NCBI GenBank assembly: GCA_947494825.1
Contig: CANLWN010000006.1
Location: 327,271-391,270 of the forward strand
DNA length: 64,000 bases
Origin: an uncultured Flavobacteriaceae bacterium
Lineage (GTDB): Bacteria > Bacteroidota > Bacteroidia > Flavobacteriales > Flavobacteriaceae
Reading direction: 5' to 3'
The notes under the pieces are model-generated. The model had not been told where the DNA came from and did not search any database. It saw only the letters and a list, made by a program, of their open reading frames with translations. Of this stretch, positions 17,074-27,642 are shown piece by piece. Each line of letters opens with the position of its first letter. Positions within the stretch are counted from its first letter, which is position 1. The position numbers and the translations under genes were made by a program.

Positions 17074-18237
17074 TTAAATAAATTTAGCCAATAATTCCAA
17101 GACCCTGCTTATTTCCTCCCGCGTGTTATACGTATGGAGACAAAACCGGAGTCGTTCGCTAGCTTGGGGAACGGTCGGGGAAAGAATGGGCCTTACATCA
17201 AAACCTGCTTCCTGCAATTTTTCGGACACCCGTTTTACGTTTTCGTTTCCGGGAATCGTACAGCAATGTATGGCCGAATCGCTCTCTATAAAGCTCCCTT
17301 TTAAACCTAGGGCCTTCTGTTGATTCCTAAAAAATTCGATGTTTTCCCAAAGCCCCTTCATGGCGCTCTTTCCCGGGGCCTCCATAAGAAGGTTGTGGGC
17401 CTCTATTACTGAAGCTGCGGTATGTGGGGGCATGGCGGTAGTATAAATAAAACTTCGGGCGAAGTTCACCAGATACTTTTTTAAGATGGCACTTCCCAAA
17501 ATTGCGGCACCATGGCACCCCAGTGCCTTTCCAAAGGTTACGATCCCCGCAAAAACCTGCTGCTGCAGTCCCAATGTCGCCAACATGCTTTCACCCTGCC
17601 TGCCATAAACCCCCATAGCGTGTGCTTCATCTACCACCAACCGATAGCCATTATTATGGCAAAAGTCTGCGAAAGCCTTTAGATCTGGGCAATCCCCATC
17701 CATGGAAAAAACGGATTCGGTTACCACGTAAATCTCGCTATCGGTGCTTTTTAAGTGGGTGCCTACGGTCTTTGAAATTTTTGTTTCCAGATTTGCAAGA
17801 TCATTATGGACAAATTTATAACCTTTGGCATGACCCATAGTGATACCGTCACGAATACTGGCATGTACCAATTCATCGTAAAAAACGAAATCGCCCCGTT
17901 GCGGGACAGCCGCAAAAAAACCTGTATTGGCGTCATAGCCCGAATTAAACACTAAGGCCGTTTCCATGCCATGAAAATTGGCAAGTTGTCCCTCCAGGTC
18001 CAGGAACAGGGGATGATTTCCCGAGAGTAAGCGGGATCCGGTAGCTCCATTGAGCCACAATCCCTTTTTGGAAAGCAAGTTTTCGGCCCTCTCGAATATT
18101 GCTTCGCTCCGGGCCAATCCCAGATAATCATTGGAGGAGAAATCCACCAGGTGCCGAGCCTGTGGTAAACTCCTCAGCGAACCATTGGCTTCCCTTTCAT
18201 CCAATTTTGATTGTAGTTTTTTTGGAAATTTGGCCAT
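17074..18237 (-). CDS. bioF: 8-amino-7-oxononanoate synthase
   Basis: About 387 residues. It is an alpha-oxoamine synthase that condenses pimeloyl thioester with alanine using PLP. Visible motifs: VDFSSNDYLGLARSE, NGATGSRLLSGNHPLFLDLE, VVDEAHAMGVYGRQGE, and IVTFGKALGCHGAAI with the PLP Lys. The frame is open 126 bases further upstream, but the -7 box at 18242-18249 and the MAKFPKKLQ start at 18237 show the likely beginning. The ATG is four bases from that box. Confidence 0.95.
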   Translation of the reverse strand: MAKFPKKLQSKLDEREANGSLRSLPQARHLVDFSSNDYLGLARSEAIFERAENLLSKKGLWLNGATGSRLLSGNHPLFLDLEGQLANFHGMETALVFNSGYDANTGFFAAVPQRGDFVFYDELVHASIRDGITMGHAKGYKFVHNDLANLETKISKTVGTHLKSTDSEIYVVTESVFSMDGDCPDLKAFADFCHNNGYRLVVDEAHAMGVYGRQGESMLATLGLQQQVFAGIVTFGKALGCHGAAILGSAILKKYLVNFARSFIYTTAMPPHTAASVIEAHNLLMEAPGKSAMKGLWENIEFFRNQQKALGLKGSFIESDSAIHCCTIPGNENVKRVSEKLQEAGFDVRPILSPTVPQASERLRFCLHTYNTREEISRVLELLAKFI

Positions 18238-18241
18238 GGGA

Positions 18242-18249
18242 CAAATGTA
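18242..18249 (-). promoter_or_regulatory. -7 box TACATTTG four bases before bioF ATG
   Basis: The minus strand reads TACATTTG, then TCCC, then ATG. This is the same four-base spacing as recX, panD and glyS, implying a leaderless or nearly leaderless transcript. Confidence 0.55.
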
Positions 18250-18298
18250 ATGTATCCTAATTTTAAATGGTATATTAGTTTGCGTAAACCGATGATCC

Positions 18299-20110
18299 AT
18301 GAAAAAATTTATTTGCCTGTTACTTATTGTGCTTTGGGGCCAAACCGGGGCCGCACAGATCAATACCTATGCCATTTCGTTTCCCAATGCGGTGCATCAT
18401 GAAGCGGAAGTAATGGCACGTTTTCCAAGCATTTCCGCGGATACCATTTCCTTTCGGATGAGCCGTACCTCACCGGGTAGGTACGCGCTTCACGAATTTG
18501 CCAAAAACGTCTACAATTTTAAAGCAACGGACAGCAAGGGCCAGCCCCTACAGGTGAAAAGGCCAGACCCCTATCAATGGGAAGTAGCCGGACACGATGG
18601 CACAGTGCATATTAGCTATACCTTGTTCGCCAATCGGGGCGGGGGTACGTACGCCCAGGTGGATGAGACCCATGCCCATCTGAACATTCCGGCTACTTTT
18701 ATGTTTGCTCCCACGCTTGCTGAACGTGGAATAGAAGTGACTTTTGAGGTACGCACTGATTTAAATTGGAAGGTGGCCACACAGTTAGAACAGGTTTCGG
18801 GAACCACCTATTCCGCTCCAGACCTGCAGTATTTTATGGACAGTCCGACCGAAATAAGCGATTATAGTATTCGTGAATTTGAGCTTCCATCGGATACGGG
18901 CACCCAAAAAATTCAATTTGTACTGCACCATAATGGAACGGATGCGGAGCTGGACGCCTATTTCGAAAATGTGAAGAAAGTGGTGCATGCTGAAAAGGAA
19001 GTTTATGGGGTGCTACCTAATTTTGATCATGGCCGCTACACCTTTTTGGCCTGTTATATTCCCAATGCCTCTGGTGACGGGATGGAACACCGCAACTCTA
19101 CCGTGCTAACGAGCACCCGCAGCTTAGCCGATGGCGGAATGGAAAGAAATATAGGAACGGTCTCCCATGAATTTTTCCATGCTTGGAACGTGGAACGGAT
19201 CCGCCCACGCTCCTTGGAGCCCTTCGATTTTACTGAGGCGAATATGAGCGGTGCGCTTTGGTTTGCCGAAGGTTTTACCAGCTACTATACCAATCTAATT
19301 CTGTGCAGGGCGGGAATCCTTAGTCCGGAACAGTATGTGGAAGGCTTGGCGGGAACCTTCAACTACGTGTGGAACTCCCCGGCGAGACAGTATTTTAATC
19401 CTATAGAAATGAGCTACCAGGCCCCTTTTGTGGATGCCGCTACATCCGTTGACCCGGTCAACCGGGAAAACACCTTTATTTCCTACTACTCTTACGGGAG
19501 CATGTTGGGCCTGGCGCTGGACCTATCCCTGAGGAGCGAAAACTTAAATTTGGACGACTTTATGAAACTGGTCTGGCAAACCTATGGAACCCAAGAGATA
19601 CCCTATACGGTTCAGGATTTACACAGGTCTCTGGGTCAATACGCCGGTAAGGCCTTTGCTGATACTTTTTTTGACAACTATATCCATAACAGCGGTATGC
19701 CCGATTACCAGACCCTATTTAACTCCGTAGGTGTCGTCCTAAAACAAAATGCGAACACACCATTATTTGGGGCAAACCTGGCCATTATGGACCATAATGC
19801 CACCGCGGTGATCCGTAGGAACACAAAAATTGGGAGTCCCGCCTACAAAGCCGGTCTGGACAAAGGGGACGCCTTAGTGACCCTAAATAAAACACCGTTC
19901 AAGGTAGGACAATCCGTGGCCGATTATATGGCGCAATTTAAGGTAGGTGATACGCTAGAGGTAGATTTTAAGCGCTTTGGGGAACAAAAAACGACTTCGG
20001 TAATCTTGGAAGCCAGCCCCAACTATACCATTTCCCTAATGGAAAAGGATGAAGTAATGCCCTCGGAAAAAATGTTGCAAGCGCGTAAGGATTGGTTAAA
20101 ACTTGATTAA
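18299..20110 (+). CDS. M61 family peptidase with PDZ domain (secreted)
   Basis: 603 residues with an N-terminal signal peptide (FICLLLIVLWGQTGAAQ). The beta-rich N-terminal domain is followed by the zinc site HEFFH at 290-294, with the third ligand Glu at about 324 in WFAEGFTSYY. A PDZ domain lies at about residues 500-580 (IGSPAYKAGLDKGDALVTLN). M61 enzymes (glycyl aminopeptidase family) act in the periplasm or outside. The next gene begins on the base after its stop codon, so the two are probably co-transcribed. Confidence 0.93.
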   Translation: MKKFICLLLIVLWGQTGAAQINTYAISFPNAVHHEAEVMARFPSISADTISFRMSRTSPGRYALHEFAKNVYNFKATDSKGQPLQVKRPDPYQWEVAGHDGTVHISYTLFANRGGGTYAQVDETHAHLNIPATFMFAPTLAERGIEVTFEVRTDLNWKVATQLEQVSGTTYSAPDLQYFMDSPTEISDYSIREFELPSDTGTQKIQFVLHHNGTDAELDAYFENVKKVVHAEKEVYGVLPNFDHGRYTFLACYIPNASGDGMEHRNSTVLTSTRSLADGGMERNIGTVSHEFFHAWNVERIRPRSLEPFDFTEANMSGALWFAEGFTSYYTNLILCRAGILSPEQYVEGLAGTFNYVWNSPARQYFNPIEMSYQAPFVDAATSVDPVNRENTFISYYSYGSMLGLALDLSLRSENLNLDDFMKLVWQTYGTQEIPYTVQDLHRSLGQYAGKAFADTFFDNYIHNSGMPDYQTLFNSVGVVLKQNANTPLFGANLAIMDHNATAVIRRNTKIGSPAYKAGLDKGDALVTLNKTPFKVGQSVADYMAQFKVGDTLEVDFKRFGEQKTTSVILEASPNYTISLMEKDEVMPSEKMLQARKDWLKLD

Positions 20111-20644
20111 ATGGAACTGCAATTTGGTCCGGCCAAATCAGAGGTTGAACTCCTCGGAATTTTAAAACTGCAAAAGGCCAATCTACCCAATGCCGTATCG
20201 TCCGATGAAAAACAACGGGAAGGCTTTGTAACGGTGAACCACACCTTGGAACTCTTAGGGCGCATGAACAGTGTTTGTCCGCACATCATCGCCAAGGACC
20301 GGGAGCGGGTGGTAGCGTACACCCTTTGCATGCATCCCATGTTTGCTTCAGAAATTCCTGTTTTAAAGCCTATGTTCAACGAAATTGACAGCATACTTCC
20401 CAAGATGGAAAACTATCTCGTCATGGGTCAGGTATGCATAGATAAGGCGTATCGGAAACTAGGGATTTTTAGAACCTTGTACGAGACCATGCAGAAGTCC
20501 ACAAGATCTGGATTTGATAGTATTGTTACCGAGGTGGATGCAGAAAACGTGCGCTCATTGCAGGCACATTATGCCGTGGGGTTTCGGGACTTGAAAACCT
20601 ACACGTCCGGGGGACGGCAGTGGCACCTGATCGTGCTGAAATAA
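20111..20644 (+). CDS. GNAT family N-acetyltransferase
   Basis: 177 residues. The GNAT core is seen in ENYLVMGQVCIDKAYRKLGI (beta-4 and the acetyl-CoA pyrophosphate loop, here R-K-L-G-I-F), TEVDAENVRSLQAHYAVGF and the end of the sheet WHLIVLK. The substrate is unknown. The ATG directly abuts the TAA of the M61 peptidase gene. Confidence 0.82.
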   Translation: MELQFGPAKSEVELLGILKLQKANLPNAVSSDEKQREGFVTVNHTLELLGRMNSVCPHIIAKDRERVVAYTLCMHPMFASEIPVLKPMFNEIDSILPKMENYLVMGQVCIDKAYRKLGIFRTLYETMQKSTRSGFDSIVTEVDAENVRSLQAHYAVGFRDLKTYTSGGRQWHLIVLK

Positions 20645-20670
20645 AAAAGCCACGCCCGAAGGCATGGCTT
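20643..20670 (-). terminator. Intrinsic terminator after atpC
   Basis: AAGCCACGCC (20647-20656) pairs with GGCATGGCTT (20661-20670) with one mismatch. On the minus strand the loop is TTCG and the stem is followed by TTTTTT. It may also serve the convergent GNAT gene. Confidence 0.8.
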
Positions 20671-20690
20671 ACATCATAACAGTATTTTGT

Positions 20691-20969
20691 TTAGTCTGCC
20701 AGAACAATGACCTTGTTGTCATTCATTTCTACTGTGCCACTAGTAATGGTCAGGACCGTTTTTCCTTTGGCATCCTTGGAAAACTTATTTTCATAGGCTT
20801 CATCAATGGATACCTCTCCTTCGATCTTTACCTCCCCGGCCTGTAACAGGGAAACGATAGGGGCGTGATTGGTGAGCATTTGAAACTCTCCATCAACACC
20901 AGGTACGGTGACCGAGCTTACTTCTCCGGCAAACAAGGTTGCCTCGGGTGAAACAATTTCTAGATACAT
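20691..20969 (-). CDS. atpC: ATP synthase F1 subunit epsilon
   Basis: 92 residues, covering only the N-terminal beta-sandwich of epsilon (MYLEIVSPEATLFAGEVSSV, VPGVDGEFQMLTNHAPIVS). It lacks the C-terminal helical hairpin seen in E. coli, which is usual for Bacteroidota. Epsilon joins the rotor of F1 to the c-ring. It lies 49 bases after atpD, as a two-gene unit away from the rest of the ATP synthase genes. Confidence 0.95.
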   Translation of the reverse strand: MYLEIVSPEATLFAGEVSSVTVPGVDGEFQMLTNHAPIVSLLQAGEVKIEGEVSIDEAYENKFSKDAKGKTVLTITSGTVEMNDNKVIVLAD

Positions 20970-21018
20970 ATTCTTTAGTATTCGGTAGTTCGCAGTCCTA
21001 TTCGGTACGGTCTACTTG

Positions 21019-22548
<1,530 letters not shown>

Positions 22549-22607
22549 TTATAATATTTTGGAAATACGCTGTCTTACAACGTATTCCGCCTTCGTTTTT
22601 CCGGCTG

Positions 22608-22615
22608 CAAAGATA
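22608..22615 (-). promoter_or_regulatory. -7 box TATCTTTG before atpD
   Basis: Exact TAnnTTTG match on the minus strand, 80 bases before the atpD ATG at 22527. Confidence 0.5.
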
Positions 22616-22662
22616 TGGTATTCACTTTTAAATAGAAACTTCTTTTCTTTTTTTTTGGACAT

Positions 22663-22691
22663 AAAAAAAGGGCGCCCTAAATGGCGCCCTT
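22663..22691 (-). terminator. Intrinsic terminator after the large TonB receptor
   Basis: AAGGGCGCC (22668-22676) and GGCGCCCTT (22683-22691) form a perfect 9-bp stem. On the minus strand it is followed by a T-run. It separates the receptor gene from the atpD promoter. Confidence 0.85.
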
Positions 22692-22715
22692 CCATATTTT
22701 CATTCTTCCCCCTTT

Positions 22716-25475
22716 TTAAGGGTTTATGGTCCAGGAGACATAGTATATGGAACCAATCAAACCGGTACCTACAGCGGTAAAATATTCGTCCCCCAAAAGA
22801 TTGGAGGCCCCGGCCTTGAAAACCGACTTGATCTTAGGAACGGTATAATTGACCTGTGCATCCAAAACGGTGTAGGCAGGAATGTCGCCATCGGCAAAAG
22901 TGGCCTGCCATTCATAGGAATCGCTCCATCGGTAGTTGATATTAAAACCAAAATTTTCGAAGAGCGCGGTATGGCCAAAAGAGGCCTTAGCCTTGTGCTT
23001 GGGTGTGTTGAAATTGGTCCTAAAATCTGGAAACGCCGCTTGGTTGAAATCCAAATCGGCAAAGGTATAGTTGGCGCCTAAATCAAAATTCCCTAAAACC
23101 TTAACGTCTACACCCAAGGTGGCTCCGTACGACTCAATATCGGCCTCCGAGTTGGTGTAGGTCTGATATGGGAAAAAGTCCCCGTTCTGCAAGGCTAGCA
23201 ATGATAGTGCGTTATCCCCTGCCTGTCCATAAAAAGGAACGATGACCGTAGTATTGGAAATAAAGTTCTTATATCTATTGTAGTAGCCGCTCAAATCAAT
23301 GGTAACCTTACCCAACTGTGCCCTGTACCCCACCTCGTAGGCGGTAATCTCCTCGGGTTGTACGATCGGGGTGTTGACAGCTGTGGGTGTACCCGCATTG
23401 ACCGAGTTTAGGGAGAAGGCATTTTCATAAGCGGCCCTGCCCACCACCGTAGCCGTGGTAGCACCAACTGTGTTGGCACCTACATCGCTAAGGGTATACG
23501 TGCGTATATCCCTATCCAAGTTGTCCGGAGCCGATCCCACAAGTACGGCCCTACCGGCATTTAACCCAATAAACAAGTCCTGGGTAGTAGGGTTTCTAAA
23601 TCCTTGTTGTACCGAGGCCCTGAAGTTTTGGTTTCTATTTTTGCCGGCCGTGTATACCACCGAAATTCTGGGGGAATAAAAGCCATCAAAGAATTCGTTC
23701 TTGTCATATCGGATAGAACCGGTCAGCTTTAAACGTTCATCCATCAACTTTTTCTGTATCTGCAAATAGGCTCCAAATTCATTATAGGTAATAGGACCAT
23801 CGATATCGGTAAAGATCGTCCCCTGGGATCTTAGGTCATATTCCCTAAAAGAGCCCCCTATTTGTATATCGGCCACTTCTCTGGTAAGGTGACTAAAATT
23901 GTAATTCGCGTCCACATGACGGAATTTGGTGTTGTCTATAAACTTTGATCCGGTGTTCAAGTCCCCATCTGAAGTAATGCGGTTGAACGCGGCTTGGAAC
24001 TCCGGGGTTCCTGGCATAAACCTCCCCGTATCTGCAGCTACGCGTGCTGCGGCATGTGCCTGGGTCGCTGCATCTTCCCTGGAAAGTCCGCCCTGGAAGC
24101 CTCCCAAAAAGGTAGGGATGTAGGTTTGGGCATACTCGGTGAACCATTGGGTATCCCCTTTCCATGCCCGGTTAATATTAATCCCTGTAAAGCGGGTGTC
24201 ATAGGAATCCCCCGAACCTTCAGAGGTAATATATCCCCGCAGAAAAAAGTTATCGTTGCGTATCTCTATCTTATGTTGTTGAAAAATAAAATTCGTCACG
24301 GCATACCTATTGGCCCCTTGGTAAATGGTATTACCTCTACCTACACGTCCATTGTACAGGATTTCAAAATCATCCCCAAAAGGTTTATAGTGCACCGAGT
24401 AATCGGTCTTTACACTTTCAGCGTTGTAATTGGTAAGGTCGCCTTCGGCATAACCGGTCCTGGAAACTACGGCGCTACCCACTGTTCCCGTGGGAAATCC
24501 TGCTGCCGCATCAAAATTAAGGAGCGTACTTACCTCATCGCCATAAATATTTAAACCGTCATAGGCGGGATCGGCACGGGTAAACCCGGGATTGTTGATG
24601 TCATCTGTCCTAACCGCATGCCAGTCCTCTCCCCTTAAAAAGGAAAAATTGGCCTTTACGGCAAATTTATCGCTAAAGGCATGTGCCACCCGTATACCCA
24701 AATCGTAATAATCGTTATCGCCCGCCGCCAACTGGGAGGTAATCCCCGTTTTAAAATAAGCGCTTATACCCTGAAAATCGAAAGGATTCTTACTGGTCAT
24801 GAACAGGATTCCGTTAAAGGCACCTGCACCGTATAGGGCCGAGGAAGCTCCGGGCAGGATCTCTACGCTCTGTACTTCCAACTCGGACATCCCCACAAGG
24901 TTACCGAGCACAAAATTAAGTCCGGGCGCTGAATTGTCCATCCCGTCTACCAACTGCAAAAAACGGGTATTCGCAAAGGTGGCAAATCCCCTCGTGTTGA
25001 TAGATTGAAAGGTTAAACTATTGGTATTTATATCTACTCCCTTAAGATTTTGCAGGCCGCCGTAAAAGGATTCTGCCGTGGTGCTTTGGATATCCTTTAG
25101 GCCAAAGCGCTCTACCGAAACCGGGGATTCAAAAATACGTTCAGGTGTTCTGGACGCGGAAACCACTATCTCGTCCAACAGGGTTTGTACTTCTGAAATA
25201 GTTATCGCCAGGGTTTGATTGTTGGATGTAACGTCCACTATAAAATCGGAATACCCTACACTGGTTATCCTTAGTTGGAAAGGGGGGATTTCCGAAGTCT
25301 CCAAAACAAAATTACCATCAAAATCCGTGACCGTGCCTACTGCCTTTCCAATGATAACAACATTGGCCCCAGGAACGGGTTCCGCATTCTGATCAACCAC
25401 TTTTCCATTGACCGTGGTTTGGGAAAACCCGATCATGCCGCATATTAGAAAGCATAAAAATAATAGTGTTCTCAT
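22716..25475 (-). CDS. TonB-dependent outer-membrane receptor with CarboxypepD-like N-domain
   Basis: 919 residues. Signal peptide (LLFLCFLICGMIGFSQ), then a carboxypeptidase-regulatory-like domain (about 20-100, VNGKVVDQNAEPVPGANVVI). The plug follows at about 110-230 (EIVVSASRTPERIFESPVSV, SINTRGFATFANTRF, VEILPGASSALYGAGAFNGI), then a beta barrel to the end. The substrate cannot be read from sequence. No SusD gene follows, so it is not a standard Sus pair. It is a single gene with a strong terminator behind it and no clear -7 box in front. Confidence 0.92.
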   Translation of the reverse strand: MRTLLFLCFLICGMIGFSQTTVNGKVVDQNAEPVPGANVVIIGKAVGTVTDFDGNFVLETSEIPPFQLRITSVGYSDFIVDVTSNNQTLAITISEVQTLLDEIVVSASRTPERIFESPVSVERFGLKDIQSTTAESFYGGLQNLKGVDINTNSLTFQSINTRGFATFANTRFLQLVDGMDNSAPGLNFVLGNLVGMSELEVQSVEILPGASSALYGAGAFNGILFMTSKNPFDFQGISAYFKTGITSQLAAGDNDYYDLGIRVAHAFSDKFAVKANFSFLRGEDWHAVRTDDINNPGFTRADPAYDGLNIYGDEVSTLLNFDAAAGFPTGTVGSAVVSRTGYAEGDLTNYNAESVKTDYSVHYKPFGDDFEILYNGRVGRGNTIYQGANRYAVTNFIFQQHKIEIRNDNFFLRGYITSEGSGDSYDTRFTGININRAWKGDTQWFTEYAQTYIPTFLGGFQGGLSREDAATQAHAAARVAADTGRFMPGTPEFQAAFNRITSDGDLNTGSKFIDNTKFRHVDANYNFSHLTREVADIQIGGSFREYDLRSQGTIFTDIDGPITYNEFGAYLQIQKKLMDERLKLTGSIRYDKNEFFDGFYSPRISVVYTAGKNRNQNFRASVQQGFRNPTTQDLFIGLNAGRAVLVGSAPDNLDRDIRTYTLSDVGANTVGATTATVVGRAAYENAFSLNSVNAGTPTAVNTPIVQPEEITAYEVGYRAQLGKVTIDLSGYYNRYKNFISNTTVIVPFYGQAGDNALSLLALQNGDFFPYQTYTNSEADIESYGATLGVDVKVLGNFDLGANYTFADLDFNQAAFPDFRTNFNTPKHKAKASFGHTALFENFGFNINYRWSDSYEWQATFADGDIPAYTVLDAQVNYTVPKIKSVFKAGASNLLGDEYFTAVGTGLIGSIYYVSWTINP

Positions 25476-25615
25476 GTTAATTTTGAGTTAAATTAGTTTG
25501 CCGGACAAGTTACATTTTTTTTTATTTCAATAACAATAAAAAGAAAAAAATTATGCATGCATAATATTATTTTGGCAAAAAAAATGGACTTACTGTAGCT
25601 TATCCTTAAAAATAC

Positions 25616-25646
25616 AAAAAAAGTCGTGAATATTTTCACGACTTTT
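25616..25646 (-). terminator. Intrinsic terminator after glmS
   Basis: Perfect 12-bp stem, AAAAGTCGTGAA with TTCACGACTTTT, around a 4-base loop (25631-25634). On the minus strand it is followed by a further T-run. Confidence 0.85.
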
Positions 25647-25673
25647 CATACTAATAGTGTTGTATTGTCCTTC

Positions 25674-27521
25674 TTATTCCACGGTGACCGACTTTGCCAG
25701 ATTACGCGGCTGGTCCACGTTACAACCCCTCATGACCGCAATATGATAAGACAAGAGCTGTAGGGGAATAGTGGTCAACAAGGGCGTAAGGCTTTCCAAG
25801 GTCTCGGGGACCTCTATGACATGGTCTGCCAAGGCCTTAACGCTTTCATCCCCCTCGGTTACGATAGCGATGATTTTTCCCTTTCTCGACTTTATCTCCT
25901 GAATATTGCTTACCACCTTCTCATAATGGCCTTTTTTGGTCGCTATAACAAAAACCGGCATTTGTTCATCAATAAGCGCAATTGGCCCGTGCTTCATTTC
26001 GGCGGCAGGATAGCCCTCTGCATGAATATAACTTATCTCCTTTAATTTTAGGGCACCTTCAAGGGCTACGGGGAAATTGTATCCCCTGCCCAGATACAGG
26101 CAATTGGCAGAATCCTTGTACACCTCCGATATGTGCTCTACCAAACCGTTGAATTCCAAAGCGCGCTCTACCTTGGAAGGAATATTCTCCAATTCCGTTA
26201 AAAACTCATGGAACTTTGATTCTGAAAAAACACCCTTTTCCTTGGCCAGTTTTAAGGCGATTAAGGTAAGCACCGTTATTTGCGTGGTAAATGCCTTTGT
26301 TGAGGCTACCCCAATTTCCGGACCGGCATGGGTATAAGCCCCTGCATGGGTCTCCCTGGCAATGGACGACCCTACCACATTACATACCCCGAACACAAAC
26401 GCCCCTTTCTGTTTGGCAAGCTTTATGGCCGCCAGGGTATCTGCAGTTTCCCCTGATTGGGATATCGCTATAAGCACATCGCGATCGGTAATCACCGGGT
26501 TCCTATACCTGAATTCCGATGCGTATTCTACTTCTACCGGGATTCTGGCCAGGTCTTCAAAAATGTATTCCGCTACTAGGCCGGCGTGCCAAGACGTGCC
26601 ACAAGCTACAATGATTATACGGTCCGCGTTCAAAAACTTCTCGAGGTTCTGATCGATTCCCGCCATCCGTATTAAACCTCTATCCGCCAATAAACGCCCA
26701 CGATAGGTGTCTAAAATGGCCTTGGGCTGTTCATAGATTTCCTTGAGCATAAAATGGTCGTACCCTCCCTTTTCAATCTCTTCAAGGTTGAGCTTCAATT
26801 CCAAAATATTGGGATAGGCAATGGCATCGTCCTTTATCTTTCGGAGTTTGATCTCTTTTCCCAACCGAATTATGGCCATCTCCTCATCCTCCAAATAGAC
26901 GGCATTGTTCGTGAACTCAATAAAGGGGGAAGCGTCCGAGGCCACAAAGTATTCATTCTCCCCAATCCCAATCGCCAAAGGGCTTCCCAGCTTGGCCACC
27001 ACGATTTCATCGGGTTTCTGCCTGTCAAAGACGGCAATGGCGTATGCGCCTACCACCTGGTTTAAGGCAATTTGAACTGCCTGGCCCAGTTTCACCTCCT
27101 CTGTGTTCTTGATTTCCTCGATCAGGTTCACCAGTACCTCGGTGTCGGTATCCGATTCAAAGGTGTATCCCCTTTTGGTCAACTCCTTTTTGATGGATTC
27201 ATAATTCTCTATAATTCCATTATGGATAATGACCAAATCGCCCGAGTTGGAGTAATGTGGGTGGGAATTTATATCATTGGGAACACCATGGGTGGCCCAT
27301 CGGGTATGACCCAAGCCCAAATTGCCATTAAGCGACATGGTACTTTTGGCCTTGTTCTTCAGGTCTTCGACCTTACCCTTGGTTTTGGACAAATTAATGG
27401 TATCCCCATCAAAAATGGCTATCCCAGCACTGTCATAACCGCGGTACTCTAACCGCTGTAAACCCTTTATGATGATGGGGTAGGCCTCTCGGTGCCCCAT
27501 ATATCCTACAATTCCACACAT
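25674..27521 (-). CDS. glmS: Glutamine-fructose-6-phosphate aminotransferase (isomerizing)
   Basis: 615 residues. It makes glucosamine-6-phosphate, the entry to peptidoglycan and lipid A sugars. The N-terminal class II glutaminase has Cys2 as nucleophile (MCGIVGYMG) and LGHTRWATHG. Two SIS domains follow (VACGTSWHAGLVAEYIFEDL, ISQSGETADTLAA, YLGRGYNFPVALEGALKLKE). The C-terminus ends DQPRNLAKSVTVE as in the family. The leader is about 37 bases from the -7 box, and no glmS ribozyme-like segment is apparent. Confidence 0.98.
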   Translation of the reverse strand: MCGIVGYMGHREAYPIIIKGLQRLEYRGYDSAGIAIFDGDTINLSKTKGKVEDLKNKAKSTMSLNGNLGLGHTRWATHGVPNDINSHPHYSNSGDLVIIHNGIIENYESIKKELTKRGYTFESDTDTEVLVNLIEEIKNTEEVKLGQAVQIALNQVVGAYAIAVFDRQKPDEIVVAKLGSPLAIGIGENEYFVASDASPFIEFTNNAVYLEDEEMAIIRLGKEIKLRKIKDDAIAYPNILELKLNLEEIEKGGYDHFMLKEIYEQPKAILDTYRGRLLADRGLIRMAGIDQNLEKFLNADRIIIVACGTSWHAGLVAEYIFEDLARIPVEVEYASEFRYRNPVITDRDVLIAISQSGETADTLAAIKLAKQKGAFVFGVCNVVGSSIARETHAGAYTHAGPEIGVASTKAFTTQITVLTLIALKLAKEKGVFSESKFHEFLTELENIPSKVERALEFNGLVEHISEVYKDSANCLYLGRGYNFPVALEGALKLKEISYIHAEGYPAAEMKHGPIALIDEQMPVFVIATKKGHYEKVVSNIQEIKSRKGKIIAIVTEGDESVKALADHVIEVPETLESLTPLLTTIPLQLLSYHIAVMRGCNVDQPRNLAKSVTVE

Positions 27522-27563
27522 AATTCACTGTATTTTATGGTTGGTTTCACGCTTTTTCCATTG

Positions 27564-27571
27564 CAAATTTA
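27564..27571 (-). promoter_or_regulatory. -7 box TAAATTTG before glmS
   Basis: Exact TAnnTTTG match on the minus strand, 42 bases before the glmS ATG. Confidence 0.55.
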
Positions 27572-27642
27572 AGCGATGCATTCAAAAACCATGTAAAGTT
27601 TTGGATATATAACGGATAATTCCTACTAGTGGTATATAAGGA

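Noticed and set aside
25476..25673. glmS ribozyme or other riboswitch near glmS
   Set aside because: The 5' side of glmS (27522-27642) has only a short leader after its -7 box; the structured sequence at 25616 is on the 3' side and is a simple terminator.
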